Source: Gyromitra esculenta (lineage: Eukaryota; Ascomycota; Pezizomycetes; Pezizales; Discinaceae). From it: 64,000 nucleotides of DNA. Each line of letters opens with the position of its first letter. The first letter of the stretch is position 1. The notes under the pieces were generated by a model. It did not search any database. It was given only the letters and a program-made list of their open reading frames with translations, and had not been told where the DNA came from. The stretch covers positions 806,001 through 870,000 of the forward strand of contig JBCAML010000018.1 in assembly GCA_038503075.1 (NCBI GenBank), written 5' to 3'. A program made the translations under genes and the position numbers. Shown in pieces: positions 37,912 through 49,600 of this stretch.

Positions 37912-38652
37912 CTACTTTTTCATACTCATAAAAGTCGGTGCCCAATACTCCTTCTCCTCCGCCTGTTCGTCAACCCACACCAGCGAATCTGCCAGCAGGT
38001 CCTCAACAACCGTCTGCACCCTTGCACGATCCCACTCATAGTTCATCCTCAACATGCTCGCCGTAACGAACCCAGCCACCTCGATAGCCTCCAACACTTT
38101 ACTCTGATCTTTATTCAGCTCCTTTGGCACGCTCCTGATCATCTTCCTCCTCCCGACCTCCACAACAGCAAAACCACTACCCAGCGGCTTCAGCGCTTCC
38201 ACGGCGCGCAGGATGTCATCCTCACTAACATCCGACGCCTCGTCCACCCTCGTCAACAGATCCTTCGCCTCTGTCACAGCAATCAACCCGCCATTGGTCC
38301 TCCTGGTGCGCCGACACACCTCAACGACACGCACAGCAAGCTCAAAGTAAAAGTCGTTGACACTGGTACCGAGCATTTCAGCCCAGAAGGAGCCCTTCTT
38401 GTTCGACGAGGACGCGAGAGGGTCGACTCCGATAGCGGTGCACATCCGTGCGAACTCGGCGCGGAAGACAGGATCCGAACGGATGTCTTTGGCATGTGTG
38501 CGTGAGAACTGGGATAGCTGGGCTTGGAAGACGGCGAGTTGGGTTGTGAGTTCGTCGATGTGGGATTTCTGGAGGGCGAGGCCGTGGGTCGCGAACTGGG
38601 AGGCGGTTTGGGTGTTGCGGGTTAAGGCCCCAAGGCCGACGCCTTTGCGCAT
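37912..38652 (-). CDS. SNF8: ESCRT-II subunit SNF8/VPS22 (EAP30)
   Basis: Component of the endosomal sorting complex ESCRT-II, which acts with VPS25 and VPS36 in sorting ubiquitinated membrane proteins into multivesicular bodies. A single exon encodes 246 residues, the usual length. The N terminus MRKGVGLGALTRN, the helical hairpin (LQKSHIDELTTQLAVFQAQL) and FARMCTAIGVDPLAS followed by VNDFYFELAVRVVEVC and TNGGLIAVTE are family hallmarks. Two winged-helix domains follow (DVSEDDILRAVEALKPLGSG and the C-terminal part ending in YWAPTFMSMKK). The gene diverges from the RING-IBR ligase with 495 bp between start codons. No sign of damage. Confidence 0.93.
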   Translation of the reverse strand: MRKGVGLGALTRNTQTASQFATHGLALQKSHIDELTTQLAVFQAQLSQFSRTHAKDIRSDPVFRAEFARMCTAIGVDPLASSSNKKGSFWAEMLGTSVNDFYFELAVRVVEVCRRTRRTNGGLIAVTEAKDLLTRVDEASDVSEDDILRAVEALKPLGSGFAVVEVGRRKMIRSVPKELNKDQSKVLEAIEVAGFVTASMLRMNYEWDRARVQTVVEDLLADSLVWVDEQAEEKEYWAPTFMSMKK

Positions 38653-39147
38653 GGTTGGCTGGCGGGCTGTGGAGGAGAAGGAGGAGGAGAGGAGGAGGAG
38701 GAGGGGTGTTATGCAGGTGTTATGTACCGCGCTCTGGCGATAAGCGTTGGGTATGAGGTGTTACCCGGCTGCAGCACAGGGCCTGTCGATGCGAGACGGA
38801 AAGCTGCAGGAAAGTCTCGCATATCGACAACGCCCCGTTGGGCTGAGGCTGGGGAAGTTCTTAAGAAGAGCGAGAGGGAGAGGGAGGGAGAGGGACCAGG
38901 AGGGAGAGACCGGAGGGAGAGAGAGCCCTATTCAGCCCTTGCCGAGACCGGTATTTGCCTGCGACTTCCTCCTCCTGAGTATTCTCCCTGAGGCACCTCT
39001 GTCCAGAAGTGTTCTGTGTGGCTTATTGGCGGTATTCCTCAGCACCGTTGGTTGCCTAGCGGAGAGAGCCTCGTCTGCTAAGCTCACCCCCATACGTCCC
39101 ACACCACCACCACCACCACCCCCACAGCTTCCTTCCCACCATGCCCG
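38653..39147. promoter_or_regulatory. divergent promoter, SNF8 / RBR ligase
   Basis: The 495 bp between two divergent start codons. It is purine-rich on the + strand (GGAGGAGAGGAGGAGG near 38688 and GAGAGGGAGAGGGAGG near 38870-38930), with a CACCACCACC run just before the ligase start. Shared regulation of the two genes is an inference from the spacing only. Confidence 0.4.
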
Positions 39148-41317
39148 ATGCTGTCCCTCCTCTCCTCAAAAAATAAAGGCCCCCTCCTCCGCCAGACCTC
39201 TACGGCGACTGCTGCTACTAAAGACGCTGACGCCAAAACCACCTCCCTTAACGAGGCCCTCGAAATCCTCAGTGATATATTCCCCAATGTCGAGTGCGAC
39301 GAGTTCCGCCGGATGCTAGCCAGTTTCTCTGAAGAGTCGCGAGTGCATATCATCACCGAAATGCTGCTGAAGCGATCAAAGGACGGCGGAGTGCCGAGAA
39401 GACGGGTCGGTGTTGCTGGGCAGCTGGAGCCGTGGGAGAGGTTTAGAACCGAGTCATATATGGACGCTACCAGAATGTTACTGTAAGCCTTGACTATTCC
39501 ATCTCTGCTTCACAACTTATCACTCCCCCCCCCCCCAGCCCACGAAAAACAGAAGAAAAACTCCATTTATCATCTATCCACCTATTATTTCACCCAAAAC
39601 TCAACAACTAACAAAATGTTACAAATAGCTACAAGGAATTTAAAGGTCTTTCTAAATCCACCATTCGCGCCGTCATGGCTGAAAATAATGGCGATTACGC
39701 TCGCACTCGTGCTACTCTTTCTGAGATCGCTCTCAAATCCTGGCGCTTCAGTTTCGCCAACTTTTTCCGAGGCACCCGCGCTGTCATCCCCGCCGAGCCC
39801 CCCATTGTCGATACGGGTTGTGTGGAACTCGATACCGAGCTCTTCGCCCTGAGTAAGGGTTCCCGAGAGAAACAGATACTCGAAGACCGTAACATCGCTC
39901 AGCTCCTCAACGAAGCCGAACACGCCGCCGCCGAAGAACTTGTGGAATGCGAGTGCTGCTATGGCGACTACTCGTGGGACGATATTGCAGCGTGCGCCGA
40001 CGGCCACTTTTTCTGCCACGGCTGTCTACTCAAGAGTGTGCAGGAGGGACTATACGGGCAGGGTCGCAACCTGGTAGGCGAGATGTGTTCTGTCCGCTGT
40101 CTCTCCTCGTCTGCAGTGCCTCCCTGTAAAGCTTTCGTCCCGCTTGAGCTCCTGGAGTCCGTGCTTCCGGCAGACGTGTTTCAGAATCTTGAAGACAAAA
40201 CTGCTACTGAGTCGCTTGATCGCTCTGGGCTCGACCTTGTTAAATGTCCCTTTTGTCCGTATGCTGAGGCTGTTCCTGTGTTTACTTACCGCTTTAAACA
40301 TAGTGCGGCGGTTATCGCCTTTATCGTAATTGCTGTCATTGCGGTGCTCATCCCGCTTGCGTTGGGAGGAGTGTTGTTCACGATTATGTCCATCTTGTTC
40401 ACGGTGGCTATCCGTCCGCTCTTTTCGACAGAGACGGCGGAGAGCGTGGGTGATTGGTTGATGGGGGCTTCGATTCGGGCGAGGGTGGAAAAGGCGGCGA
40501 TGAAGATACAGCGACGGAGAAGGGGAATGTTGTTTAGATGTGGGGGTAGGTGCAAGAGGGAGAGCTGTGTAGAATGTGGGAAGGAGTGGGCGCCGTTTCA
40601 TCGTTGTTTTGAAAAGGAGGAGGATGGTGTGAGGATCTTTGTGGAGAGGGCTATGGCGGATGCCGTTAAGCGGACGGTAAGATTGTGTTCCTTGGGGGTG
40701 TAGAGTAGAGGATCCGGAGTTATGCTGATAGGTTGCAGTGTCCGCTTTGTCACGTTTCGTTCGTTAAATCTGATGGGTGTAATAAACTAACTTGTACTTG
40801 TGGTTATGTTATGTGGTACGTATCTACCCCCCGTGTATTTCGTATAACCCAGACCTAGTCCCTGGCCATTGGATGGGACAATTGAATGTTAAAATGCCCC
40901 CCCCTAATCTAGCTATGTATGTCGCGCCGATATCCGAACTGACGGCTATAAACACTTCTGCCAACACTTCCGACAAGTCCCTGGCACACCATGCGATGAA
41001 TGTGAATCCTGCGATCTCTACGTGCAAGAAGACGAGGCCGCCGTAATCAAGAAGGCCGCCGAAAAAGCAGAATCAGAATATTTCAAACGCTTCGGAAAAC
41101 CGAAAGGATGGGTTTACCGACGGACAGAAAATTCGGTGTTGGGGACTGGTATGTTATCCGGGGAAAGGAAAGGATGGAGATTGAAGAAGGAGCTAATGTT
41201 GGTCCTGTGTGGCTAGTTATGACGGCGGGTATTCCGGAGTTGGGTGTGATTGAGACTTCGTGGCTGGATCTACTGGATGGACATTTAGAGAGGTTTTTAG
41301 GGAGGGTGTTGGAGTAG
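39148..41317 (+). CDS. CUE-domain RING-IBR-RING (RBR) E3 ubiquitin ligase, RNF216-like
   Basis: Predicted ubiquitin ligase that carries ubiquitin on a RING2 cysteine. Exons 39148-39482, 39629-40676, 40739-40815, 40913-41148 and 41217-41317 encode 598 residues. An N-terminal CUE-like ubiquitin-binding region (SLNEALEILSDIFPNVECDE) is followed by YKEFKGLSKSTIRAVMAENN across the first junction, RING1 from about residue 219 (CECCYGDYSWDD), IBR cysteines from 308 (CPFC) and 406 (RCGGRCKRESCVECG), and RING2 at 462-490 (CPLC, GCNKLTC, CYVC). Between the first IBR CxxC and the rest lies a hydrophobic stretch (about 328-358), perhaps one or two membrane helices. The last intron (GTATGT, 68 nt) moves the reading frame to WLDLLDGHLERFLGRVLE. 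An ATG 7 nt upstream opens an 11-codon frame overlapping the start. Nearest family: Triad3/RNF216 type. Confidence 0.85.
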
Positions 41318-44270
41318 CGGGCTAGCTAGCTGGATTTGGAACGGTATCTATCCTCAACCTGAAGGTGGGAGGGTTACTTCTTTTCTTTCGGTCTTGGTTT
41401 TATCTATTTTGGTTTTGGTTCTGAGGGGTGGGGGGTGGGGGGTGGGGGGGTATTTTTCCGGGTTGGAATTTGAAGGTGAATATTGCTATATGTATTGCCT
41501 TTTTTTTTCTTGACTATGATACTTATAGGGTGGTGGATAGCCATGAGAGCCTGCAGACTCTATTCACTTTTTTTTTGTCATTTTTTCTTTATAGCATGGC
41601 GGGTGGGTATGGCGAGTCGGCGAATTCGGTTCTGATATTAATTTTTTACCTGATATACTGGTGGTTAGAGGCTACTAAATCTATCGATCAACTTAAGGAA
41701 CGGATGGTTGGATTGCTAAGTGAAGAAAGGTTTTTGGTCTATGTGTGTTTGTGCGCACCGCTATCGCAATCATTGACAGTTCCACTAGCATGCCGAATGC
41801 TTCTACAGCAAAGCGACTATAAACGAACATTATCCCCCTCCTTACATACGCAGACTCTATATCCAATACTATCTTTAATCTTTAGAGGGCTAAAAGGTTA
41901 GACGACCGAAGGACATATGGTTTCATAGGTAGTTCGGACATTGTGTTCACTTGTACAAATGGATGATTAGCGGGTTTTAGTAGAGAATGTGCGTTTGAGC
42001 TACAAGGATACCAGCTGCCTCGTCAAAATCGTTTATTTATCTAGGTGAGTAGGTATCTCGATTGCCTTTGAAGCCGTTTATGGCGAAGCATTCTGGGAAG
42101 ATTAAAGTTGTCACAGCCTTCCCTTGTTAGCCTTCGCACTCTTCTACCAGGCTTTGAATCACGGTCGATTGCCTGAGTCGATAGCATGAAGGTGTGGAAT
42201 GATCGCACGAGTGATTTGGCATGACTCGAGGAGTGAACAAGTTTCAGTATTGCATTATTGGTTTGGCATGGTTATGCGTGCGAATCCTTTAGCTAAAAAT
42301 ATTTCTTTTGTATTAAATTTCTGGATTCAGATATATTTATCGCATGTATATCGGTAGCCAGCATCAGTTTGACACCTTAAGGCGCAACAAGGCGGCATAG
42401 TAAGTGTTAGACCTCGATCGGTACTAATAGTCAAGCAAATTTACACTTTCTGACCCTTCTCTTCGGACTGCCACCTTACTGGATGGCGTTGTTGGGGAAC
42501 AGAGAAGCGATACCTAGCGACTCAGTGAAAAGTGCTACGAAAGTGGCGCAGCAATGGAGAGCGCGTCTTGGTCGTGAATTAAGCACTGAAGTGTCTCACA
42601 TACAGTGAAGTGGCCCTCGCTACGTAGTTCAGAATCGATCTTCGCCAGAGAAAGCTTTCCGAGATATCGATAACCATCGTTCAAATCGCCCGATTACCTG
42701 CCTGCCCAGGTATTATTTCGTCCGGCTGTTATGTTCTCGTCCGGCTGAGATGGCTTCTCTATTGGAGGTAAGATACTGTCGTGTTGTGGAGAAGCCAATG
42801 TCACTTTCTTTTCTTTTCTTTTTTTGCAGCGAGGTTGAAATAAAGGTGGCGGGAGTGTTTAACCACACCGGAGAAACTTTCAGTTGGTTGTTGGCTAGCG
42901 AGTGTTTTAGAGATGTTGTTGTTTGGCCGCCTTCAAGCTCTGTCTAGTCCCTTCAAGACGGCAATCGAATAGCTAATCTGTCATGCCGTCGCAATAACGG
43001 TGCAATTTTTTTTCTTTCTAGTCCAGATAAAGGTAAAACATCCACTGGCTGGAGCGTTTGTAATCTGATCCTTTTTATTCAACTTCTTTGGAGTTGCATC
43101 GTGGTGGATCCGGTCCGGGTCCCTATTTCCGGCGATTGACCCCATTAAAGGCTACATTTGTAAGGCTGGATGGGAAAGGTAGAATTTGCAGGAGTGAAAG
43201 AAGTAAACAACATGCATATATACATGTATATATATATACTTTTTTCGCTCTGGGCGGTTCGGAACACCCATAATTCAGTGTGCTTGATAAAAAATGTTTG
43301 TGTAGAGTAATGGTCGACGGGTTCGTTTATTCTATTTTTACTGGCTGGTTTCAAGAAGACCAATCAGGCGCCCTTCGGTTGGGATGCTGAGGAGATCACG
43401 AAACCGGACAATCGACGACCACCGAGGAACTCGTCCTCAACACCAAGGAATACTCGTCCAGCCCCAGCCGTAAGTCATCACAACAACTCTCTCGCTTTCT
43501 ATCCTCGCTCCTTGACCCGCTGCACTGGCAGCTGAAGTCCATCTCCTCTGCCGTCTTCCCTGGCCACGGTCTCCCTCGCGCTCCCCTCTCCCTCTCCATC
43601 TCCGCTTCCCTTTCCGCTGCTTCGGTCTTCCCCTCTCTATCTCTCCATTATCTCTCCTCCATCCACTGCAGGCTCACCGCGTCGTGGTCAATAATCAATA
43701 ATCCTCAGCCGTCGCCTCTACGACTCCCCCTCCCCCCTCCCCCCTTTCTACACTCTCCGTTTCCCGCCTATTTTCCGTTTTCTCACCTAAACACCCGCGC
43801 GGCTTTGTCGATTCACCCACCGTCTTGACCCTTGCATCACCACTTTTCGTGGTAAGTGGCTGCCTTCTGCTTGCTTGTTCTCACGTGCTGTCGACTCGTC
43901 TTTACGTGGCTTCCCCACATCACATCAATCACATCATATCACATCTCGACTTCAACCAACCCTTTAACCCCATCTTCACCGCCACTTTCCCTTTCCCACT
44001 CATACATCATCATCTTTCCTACAATCATTTCTTCTCCCATCTTCCATCTCTTCTCAAACACACCCATAACCCCCCCCCCTCTCTTCCGCGTTGCTGATCC
44101 CCCCCAAAAAAAAGGTTCTGAATCAGTTTCTCACCGCCTGTCACAGCTTCAACGCCAGGCTGTCCGCCCCACTACCCGGAGATTCGATCAGCGAGGAGCC
44201 CGCTTCGAACAGGGACCTCTCGCTTGACTTCGCGTTTCCTCACCAAACGAACATTCTGCATTCTCATCAG
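41318..44270. other. intergenic region with G-run cluster; long pyrimidine-rich upstream part
   Basis: The left part follows the RBR gene and carries the G-run cluster at 41425. The right part (about 43400-44270) is very C/T-rich, as is usual upstream of fungal genes, and probably includes the 5' untranslated region of the RING-H2 gene. A frame at 41428-41901 runs through the G-run and T-runs and has no motif. Confidence 0.4.
41425..41450 (+). repeat. G-quadruplex-type G-run cluster
   Basis: Four runs of 4-7 G separated by single T bases, just downstream of the RBR ligase gene and on its transcribed-like (+) strand. Single-base loops are the most favourable arrangement for a parallel quadruplex. 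A role in transcript ending is only a possibility. Confidence 0.6.
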
Positions 44271-46676
44271 ATGGGCCAGGGTGCTTCAACACCCCAAACC
44301 GATGGCAGGGAGAATCAAATTCGTGGATCAAATCATCAGCAGGATGAAAGTACGAGAGGTCAAGGATCACAGGCTCAAAACGTGCCAGAAAATAGGGAGA
44401 GCATGATTTCCACTGCCAGTGGACCAGACGAGGCGACTATTGGGGTTCTTCGAAGGAGTAGGAGATTACGAAATCACATCGATCATTTTACACGATTAGG
44501 AAGCCGTTTGCTACCTAATTCTTCTTCTACATCATCAACCTCTTCTCCGTCTTCTGGGACTAGTCGAATACATAGTCGCTTCCGTTCATCACGACGGTTT
44601 CGCTCGCCTTCACCATCTGCTGCCACCAATCGGGCACCGTCAACATCACGGCAGCGATACCCCCCTTCTATAGCTCGACACCCTCCAATTTCAGAACCAG
44701 AATTTGAGGCTGATATGATGGATATATCGCCAGTAACGACGGCCACACCACAATCCACGACCCCTGCTGCTCTTGCAGATGTACCTTCAGCTACAGAATC
44801 TCGACCATCCAGAATGGCAAGAGTTAGGTCGTCAATTAGCTCTGGGATCAGCTCCTGGCCAAATATTATCCCAGATATAGCCTCTTCGAGACCAAGTCGT
44901 CCTGGATCTTGGAGGCTGTCGCAGTCTCAAAGGAATAGTGTTTTTATGAACAATCATAGCAATAGCAATAGCGGTAACAATGACATAGATACTGATATGT
45001 CTCATGCGTCCGAGACAACACCTCCTTCTCGGTCGTCTGATTCCTCGCCATCTCGACCTGAGAGACTTTCAAGTGGGCCGGGGAGTTTGATGGACGATTT
45101 CAACAACCCGGCACGTGTGAGGCCGGGGGAAGATCAAGCTGCAATGTTATCAAGGCTTTTATCAGTTGCTGCTGCCGCTACAGCTGCTTCATTAGTAGGA
45201 AATACGGAGCAGGCGATTACAGAAGCCCAGGATGTGGCTGGTGATAATGGTGGGGATGGAAGCTTTGAATCTTTTCTAAGAGCTCTACAAAATGGACGTT
45301 TAGCAGCGGCTCTTAGAAATGGAGGGAATGAGCTGGGTGGAGGCGCGCCTCCTGATGCCAATCCATCAGAGACACTTATGGCACCATTAAATTTTTTCCG
45401 AATGTTCCGTTTTGGAAGTACGAACAATGAGGGAAATGGTGCAGAATCTACGGAAGGTGCTCGGTCTCGTATGGTTCCAGTAATCATTGTTGGGATTCGA
45501 TCAGTCACTCCTAGAGATACAACAGATGGGGAAGGCAACAGGCCGACGCCGTTCTTCGACGCATTTGCAAACCTACCTGTCAGTATCCCAAGCATCCACA
45601 GAAGATCAAGGCTCAGCAATAGTCATAGACGGGCTTCCATGGGCGGAACTCCCGGCAGTCCTTTTGGATTTGATAGTCAGAGACATTCGCGTGCTACATC
45701 TACCAACTCTTTAAGACCTATGTCGGATATAAGCCCTACCCCGCCTCCCATCCCTTCGGTCTTTTCTGATACACCGCCTGGTCCACATCCCCCGCCATCC
45801 ACGCCAGCTGACCCAAGTTTGTCAAATTTCCCTAGTTCGTCGTTTGCCTCTGACTCTCAGACCGCAGCAGGTAGGGCGGAAGGGACTGATGAAAACGCCA
45901 GTAGCGCAAGGGATACACCAAGCCGGCGCCGGCTGTCGAGGCGATTAAGCAGCCCCGAAAGTGGAGCGCCGCTTGGCTTAGGTAGTAGACCTACGGGAAA
46001 TAATAATAGTTCTAGTAGTAGTTCCAGTGGTGCTGGGAGTGGATCAGGAGCCCGCCGTCCTCCGGGTAACACGGAAGGTACCAGAAGTTGGATCATCTAT
46101 GTTCTTGGCGGATCCTATCCGGAAGACCACCCTATCTTGACAACTCCAAGCCTGTTCACTGACGTAAGGATTATCTTTTTACTTATATCAACACAAAAGT
46201 TGTGATCGGAAATTGCTAACCTTCTGCTAATCAATAGGCCCCAACTTACGAAGATATGATGTTGCTGTCTTCTCTTCTCGGGCCAGCAAAGCCTCCGGTT
46301 GCATCTCGCGACGATGTTAATTCGGCAGGGGGGATATTCACATACGGCGAAGAGACAACAATGAGCATGAGTATTGCCGAGGATGATAGATGTCTAATTT
46401 GCTTGGGTGATTATGAGAGGGGTGAAGAATGCAGACTACTTACAAAATGTCAACACATTTTCCACAAAGATTGCATTGATGAGGTACTTATTGAACCACC
46501 TGTTACGTTATATGTGTGATACTGATTACTATTATTATTATTACTATTAGTGGTTGACAACGGGTCGCAATTCCTGCCCTCTTTGCCGAAGTCAGGGAGT
46601 TAATGAGAAGGAGCAGCCTCCAGCTTCCACTGAGACCGCCCCACGAAATCCTGTCGAAGGAGCGGCAGCCTCATAG
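44271..46676 (+). CDS. RING-H2 finger protein with N-myristoylation-like start
   Basis: Predicted E3 ubiquitin ligase. Exons 44271-46163, 46238-46483 and 46551-46676 encode 754 residues. The open frame extends upstream without an ATG, so 44271 is the first possible start; it gives MGQGASTP, matching the MGxxxS/T pattern for N-myristoylation. Most of the protein is Ser/Pro/Thr-rich and probably disordered, with a more ordered patch around 340-470. The C terminus has a C3H2C3 RING: Cys683, Cys686, Cys702, His704, His707, Cys710, Cys722, Cys725 (CLIC...CQHIFHKDCIDEWL...CPLC), split by the last intron. A myristoylated RING ligase would act at a membrane. No yeast orthologue is recognised. Confidence 0.88.
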
Positions 46677-49600
46677 AATCTTTATGTAACTTGTCCACGA
46701 GAGTGGTCCATTATAGGCTATTACCCATGTTCGTCTGACATTACGGCACAATACCCTTAGTTACTACGTGCTATCCCTGTCATATCCCTGGGTCTAGTTG
46801 CCCCCATGGCTTGTTTTTTATCTACTCTTTCTTTTGTCTTCTACTGTTTTTAGCAGGGTCTTCATGTTTTTCCCCTCTTGTTCAGGAACAGGAAATAAGA
46901 CGGTTTGGTCGGGTGCATGGTTGGTATCTTGTTTCTTGTTGTTTTTCTAGTGGTTTTGTGATGTCTAATGCCCACGTTTACTGTACTTCTCCTATCTATT
47001 GTTGTGGCACGGCGTCGAGTGTTTATTTACTTTTCTTTCTCTACACAAAGGTGGATGTATCTGTGTCATTTGTCTTATTGTATCCTAGCATCCAAGGTGC
47101 ATGCTCATGCAACTGATTGAGGTAGCTTTCTTGGCGACGAGAAACCAGGGTTTGCTTTAGTTATGCTTTCTTTTGTCTGTTTTTCCTTGCATCCGTATTT
47201 TTCCATGTTTCGCTTGAGAAGTAACGGGCGCTCTCCAGGATTTACTTACGGGGTTTCGGGTCCTGTTTTGTGCGGACAGTTTTTTTTTTTTCTTTTCCCC
47301 GTTCCTGGTTGCTCAAAAATATGTTGGGATCTTACAAATGGTGTCTTGAATCTCGTTTTGGGATATCACGTTTTGTACCTCTTGACTTCCCTGCAATTTT
47401 TTTTTCCTTTCCTTTCTTTTTTTTCCTTTACTTTCATTTCTTGCACTCTTTGGCGGACGATATTTTCTTCTGTATTATTTCTTTTGTATTCTAGGAGACT
47501 GCTCATTAATGGGGGAGCAGGCGGGAAGTGTGTCGATTTTGGAGCTGTTCTCGGGCATTTACCCTCCCTATGAGGCGCCTTTCCCACCGTGCTACTTTTA
47601 AATTATTCGTACCTTTTTCCCCCTCGGCCATTTAACTGGTATCAGCATGTGCAACCCGCAGGATACGCGTGGCCAGCTGCGGACTACAGTTGTACCTTGC
47701 TATCGTGAACTCTAACAAGCCGAATATTGCTATTTGGCCGACAGCTAGATCTAGACCTAACAAAATAAATCCGAAATTTGAACCGGGAAAATGTCAAACC
47801 GATTCCCCCAGCCATAGTAAAGTAATATGCAGTAACGAGCAGATAAGCGGGTTAGATTCAAACAAACTGGACCTCCCAACTTCAAGGCGGAACAGCAAAT
47901 CCTTATTACGCCTTTCAACCCCAGCCAACAAAAAGCAACATCCTACATAATTACCTTGCCAGCTCCGCTAGCTCGCTTGAAGAGAAAACTACATCACTTC
48001 AAGCCAAAACGAAGCTCATAAAACGCCACAGAGAACCCCTAAAGCCCCTGGATATTGCTGTGAGTGGTGTGTGGACAGCCTGCTGTACTGAAGACTTCTT
48101 GGTGGATTGTCTTCGTTACAACAAGCTACGGCTGTAATCAACCTCCTAAGGTAGCACATATCCCAGATAGTAATTAGCTGCAGCAACTCGAATAAACAGA
48201 TCATTTAGCTCTACCACGCCTTGTACCTAGTACGAAAATTAAAAGACCCTTAAAAGCAGTGCGAGGCATCAAGGATTGGCATCTGCTATCCAATAGCATT
48301 GTACCAACGCCAAAAAGCAGTTTTTATAACAACTTTCCATTCCTTAATAACAATTAATCTGCTTACGCAGTCTTACGCAGAACCCTAATTAAACCGGTAC
48401 CCCCATCTCTCCTCTTTGATATCCAACTCTCATACATAATAGCACATCAACATACCGACCACGGACATTGTAGACATTTATCTCCCCCTATGACGAAAAA
48501 GAACATGTGAGCATACCGAGGTTATAAATTAATTCAGCCACCTCGGATTCCAAATCACCCGCTAGGCAGTAATTTTACTATGAGTCGGCCGCGGAGTTGC
48601 CTCTGTTTCTTGGGAAATTTCAAGCATCGTAGCATTTAATGATATTATTTTTACACATATTGCACTAGCTACGCACAGCTAGCGAAATTCCAGTAATCAG
48701 GTTCTCGGCTGATGGGAAGTAAAAACACTGCAACGAGGAGTTCCCCCTTGTCTCTACTAAAGTGGTATTACAAAGGTCAACCTTCACAGCGGTACATCCT
48801 GCCCGGCCTCCGGAGCGAGCCTTGGCCGGAGGTACGAATGTACGATACGGATACGTCGACCGTAGCCCTTACTGCTTTCGTAGGGCTAATAAGCTGGTAG
48901 CGTCGTGGGCCAGATCTAAGATCTCCATTCCAGCGAAAGTGGTAGGGGCCAGGTTAGTAATATCGTACGGGATAGTAAATAGATGCTGTGCTATCCGGAA
49001 TATGCCGTTGAATGTCGCATGCCTGTGCGCCTGATGGGGGTTGCTTGCAGCTTGGACTACAGATCGGGCGTTGAAGGTCGAAACCGATGACCGTTTCAGG
49101 TGTATATGAGGAGTATTATAACAATCTAAATCCGCCGCCCCTTTCCTATCTGTAAGAAAGAACTAGGCTGCTACATATCATGAATAGTGTTTGAACAATT
49201 TAAACCCCCTGGGTAGCTAGACTCAGAATGCTGCATATCATATATCATAGGGTTTTGGCTTGCTGCAGCACTAATGGGAAAAATACATATGAACTATCAG
49301 CCCATATTCTTGTTAAATCCGCTGATTATATTGGAATAAAACCGATATTGTTATGGTGTTACTAGACTGAGTAATGTTAGTCCTGTGGTACAGACCAAGA
49401 TGTCGGGATACAGCTTTGGAGAATTTCGTAGGGAAGGGATAAGGAAGCGGGGTATACTGCAGGTTGATTTGGTTAGACAATCCCGCGATCGGATGGTAGA
49501 CCGAAATATATATATACACACAGACACATCATACGGCTCGGGCGTATCTTCTGAAGAGTAATGATACTCTATTCATAAAACCGTGCACATATCGCGATTT

